From Calocera cornea HHB12733 (lineage: Eukaryota; Basidiomycota; Dacrymycetes; Dacrymycetales; Dacrymycetaceae): a stretch of DNA of 39,116 bases. This document shows positions 38,773 to 39,116 of the stretch, one piece after another; within the stretch, counting starts at the first letter, position 1, and each line of letters opens with the position of its first letter. Location: the NCBI GenBank assembly GCA_001632435.1, contig KV424096.1:1-39116 (forward strand), read 5' to 3'. Both the position numbers and the translations under genes were made by a program. The notes under the pieces were generated by a model. That model did not search any database. It saw nothing but the letters and a program-made list of their open reading frames with translations, and was not told the origin of the DNA.

Positions 38773-39116
38773 ATGCCGCCTCAAGTGCACGTCGTCTGCA
38801 ACTGCGAGCTCTGCGGCGGCAAGGTTGTTGCAAAGGCAACACGCGCGCGGCACAGCAAGCAGGCCGAGCAAGCTGCCCTGCTACGGCTCGTCAGCAAGCC
38901 GAAGCGAACAATCAGCAAGGAGACGCACCGCACGGCCCAGCGATTCCTCAAGAAGCTTGCCCAAGCACCTCAAGCACCTCCTGCACCTCAGAGACCTCCT
39001 CCTGGAGGGCTCGAGCTCGAGCAGGCCGCAGACTTCGATATCGACATGGACGAAGGCGACGCTATGCCGCGCCGAGGCATAGACATCGCCTCGAGGTCCC
39101 TCGCGCGCCAAGTTGC
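38773..39116 (+). CDS. N terminus of a cysteine-cluster protein, possibly a large transposase (runs off window)
   Basis: Open for 114 codons to the window edge from ATG 38773. It begins MPPQVHVVCNCELCGGKV, with a C-x-C-x2-C-G cluster, then TRARHSK, a basic stretch (SKPKRTISKETHRTAQRF), a Pro/Ala-rich linker and an acidic patch (DFDIDMDEGD). A short N-terminal Cys cluster followed by an R-x-H motif is how many Agaricomycete Plavaka/CACTA-like transposases start, so a transposase is my best guess, from memory and weak. It is divergent from the gene at 35231-38480, and both may be cargo of one large element starting near 34883. Confidence 0.5.
   Translation, partial: MPPQVHVVCNCELCGGKVVAKATRARHSKQAEQAALLRLVSKPKRTISKETHRTAQRFLKKLAQAPQAPPAPQRPPPGGLELEQAADFDIDMDEGDAMPRRGIDIASRSLARQV

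Overview
This is a window of nuclear DNA from a filamentous basidiomycete, most likely an Agaricomycete (wood-decay or mushroom-type). The evidence is short GT-AG introns of about 45-90 nt, GC-rich third codon positions in the host genes, and a gene set typical of such fungi: a self-sufficient P450-reductase fusion (CYP505 type), a GMC oxidoreductase, small thaumatin-like proteins, a 14-helix-type MFS transporter, and hAT, Mutator and pogo transposons. All exon structures below were worked out by eye from splice signals, reading frame and comparison between paralogues in the window. No database search was run.

Layout. 1-2470: no gene; decayed repeats (a ~285 bp direct-repeat pair plus a short inverted pair). 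2480-9030, + strand: four genes of a fungal sulfotransferase-like P-loop family (Sulfotransfer_4 type); the first two are a tandem duplication, the third is degenerate, the fourth is intact. 9030-12700: no supported gene, one hairpin-rich repeat. 12975-16356: a complete CYP505-type P450/P450-reductase fusion of 1,064 aa. 16552-19401: a complete hAT transposon with an intact 777-aa transposase. 19623-21798: a GMC oxidoreductase of 657 aa. 22031-25409, - strand: an orphan last exon of a second CYP505 gene, a fifth sulfotransferase-like gene, a fragment of another, and a sixth copy nearly identical to the one at 7.9 kb but inverted. 27381-29301: a complete Mutator-like element. 29667-31800, - strand: an MFS transporter with eight exons. 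32546-34583, - strand: a tandem pair of thaumatin-like genes. 34883 to the end: an unidentified hairpin-rich repeat, a lysine/alanine-rich nuclear-looking gene with a pogo transposon inside its third intron, and the start of a divergent gene with an N-terminal cysteine cluster.

How it fits together. From 2.5 to 25.9 kb the locus looks like a multiply duplicated and partly inverted cluster in which sulfotransferase-like genes accompany CYP505 and a GMC oxidoreductase. The right arm (CYP505 remnant, then sulfotransferases, all on -) mirrors the left arm (sulfotransferases, then CYP505, all on +). If co-regulated, these genes could oxidise a fatty acyl or alcohol substrate and then conjugate it, with the MFS protein exporting the product. 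That is inference only. The most striking sequence-level observations are the six-gene sulfotransferase-like expansion with conserved intron phases and a C-terminal membrane anchor, the CYP505 remnant exon, the pogo insertion inside an intron with perfect 42-bp terminal repeats, two transposases each broken by a single in-frame TGA, and a nearly perfect 112-bp tandem duplication that shifts the frame of the gene near the right edge.
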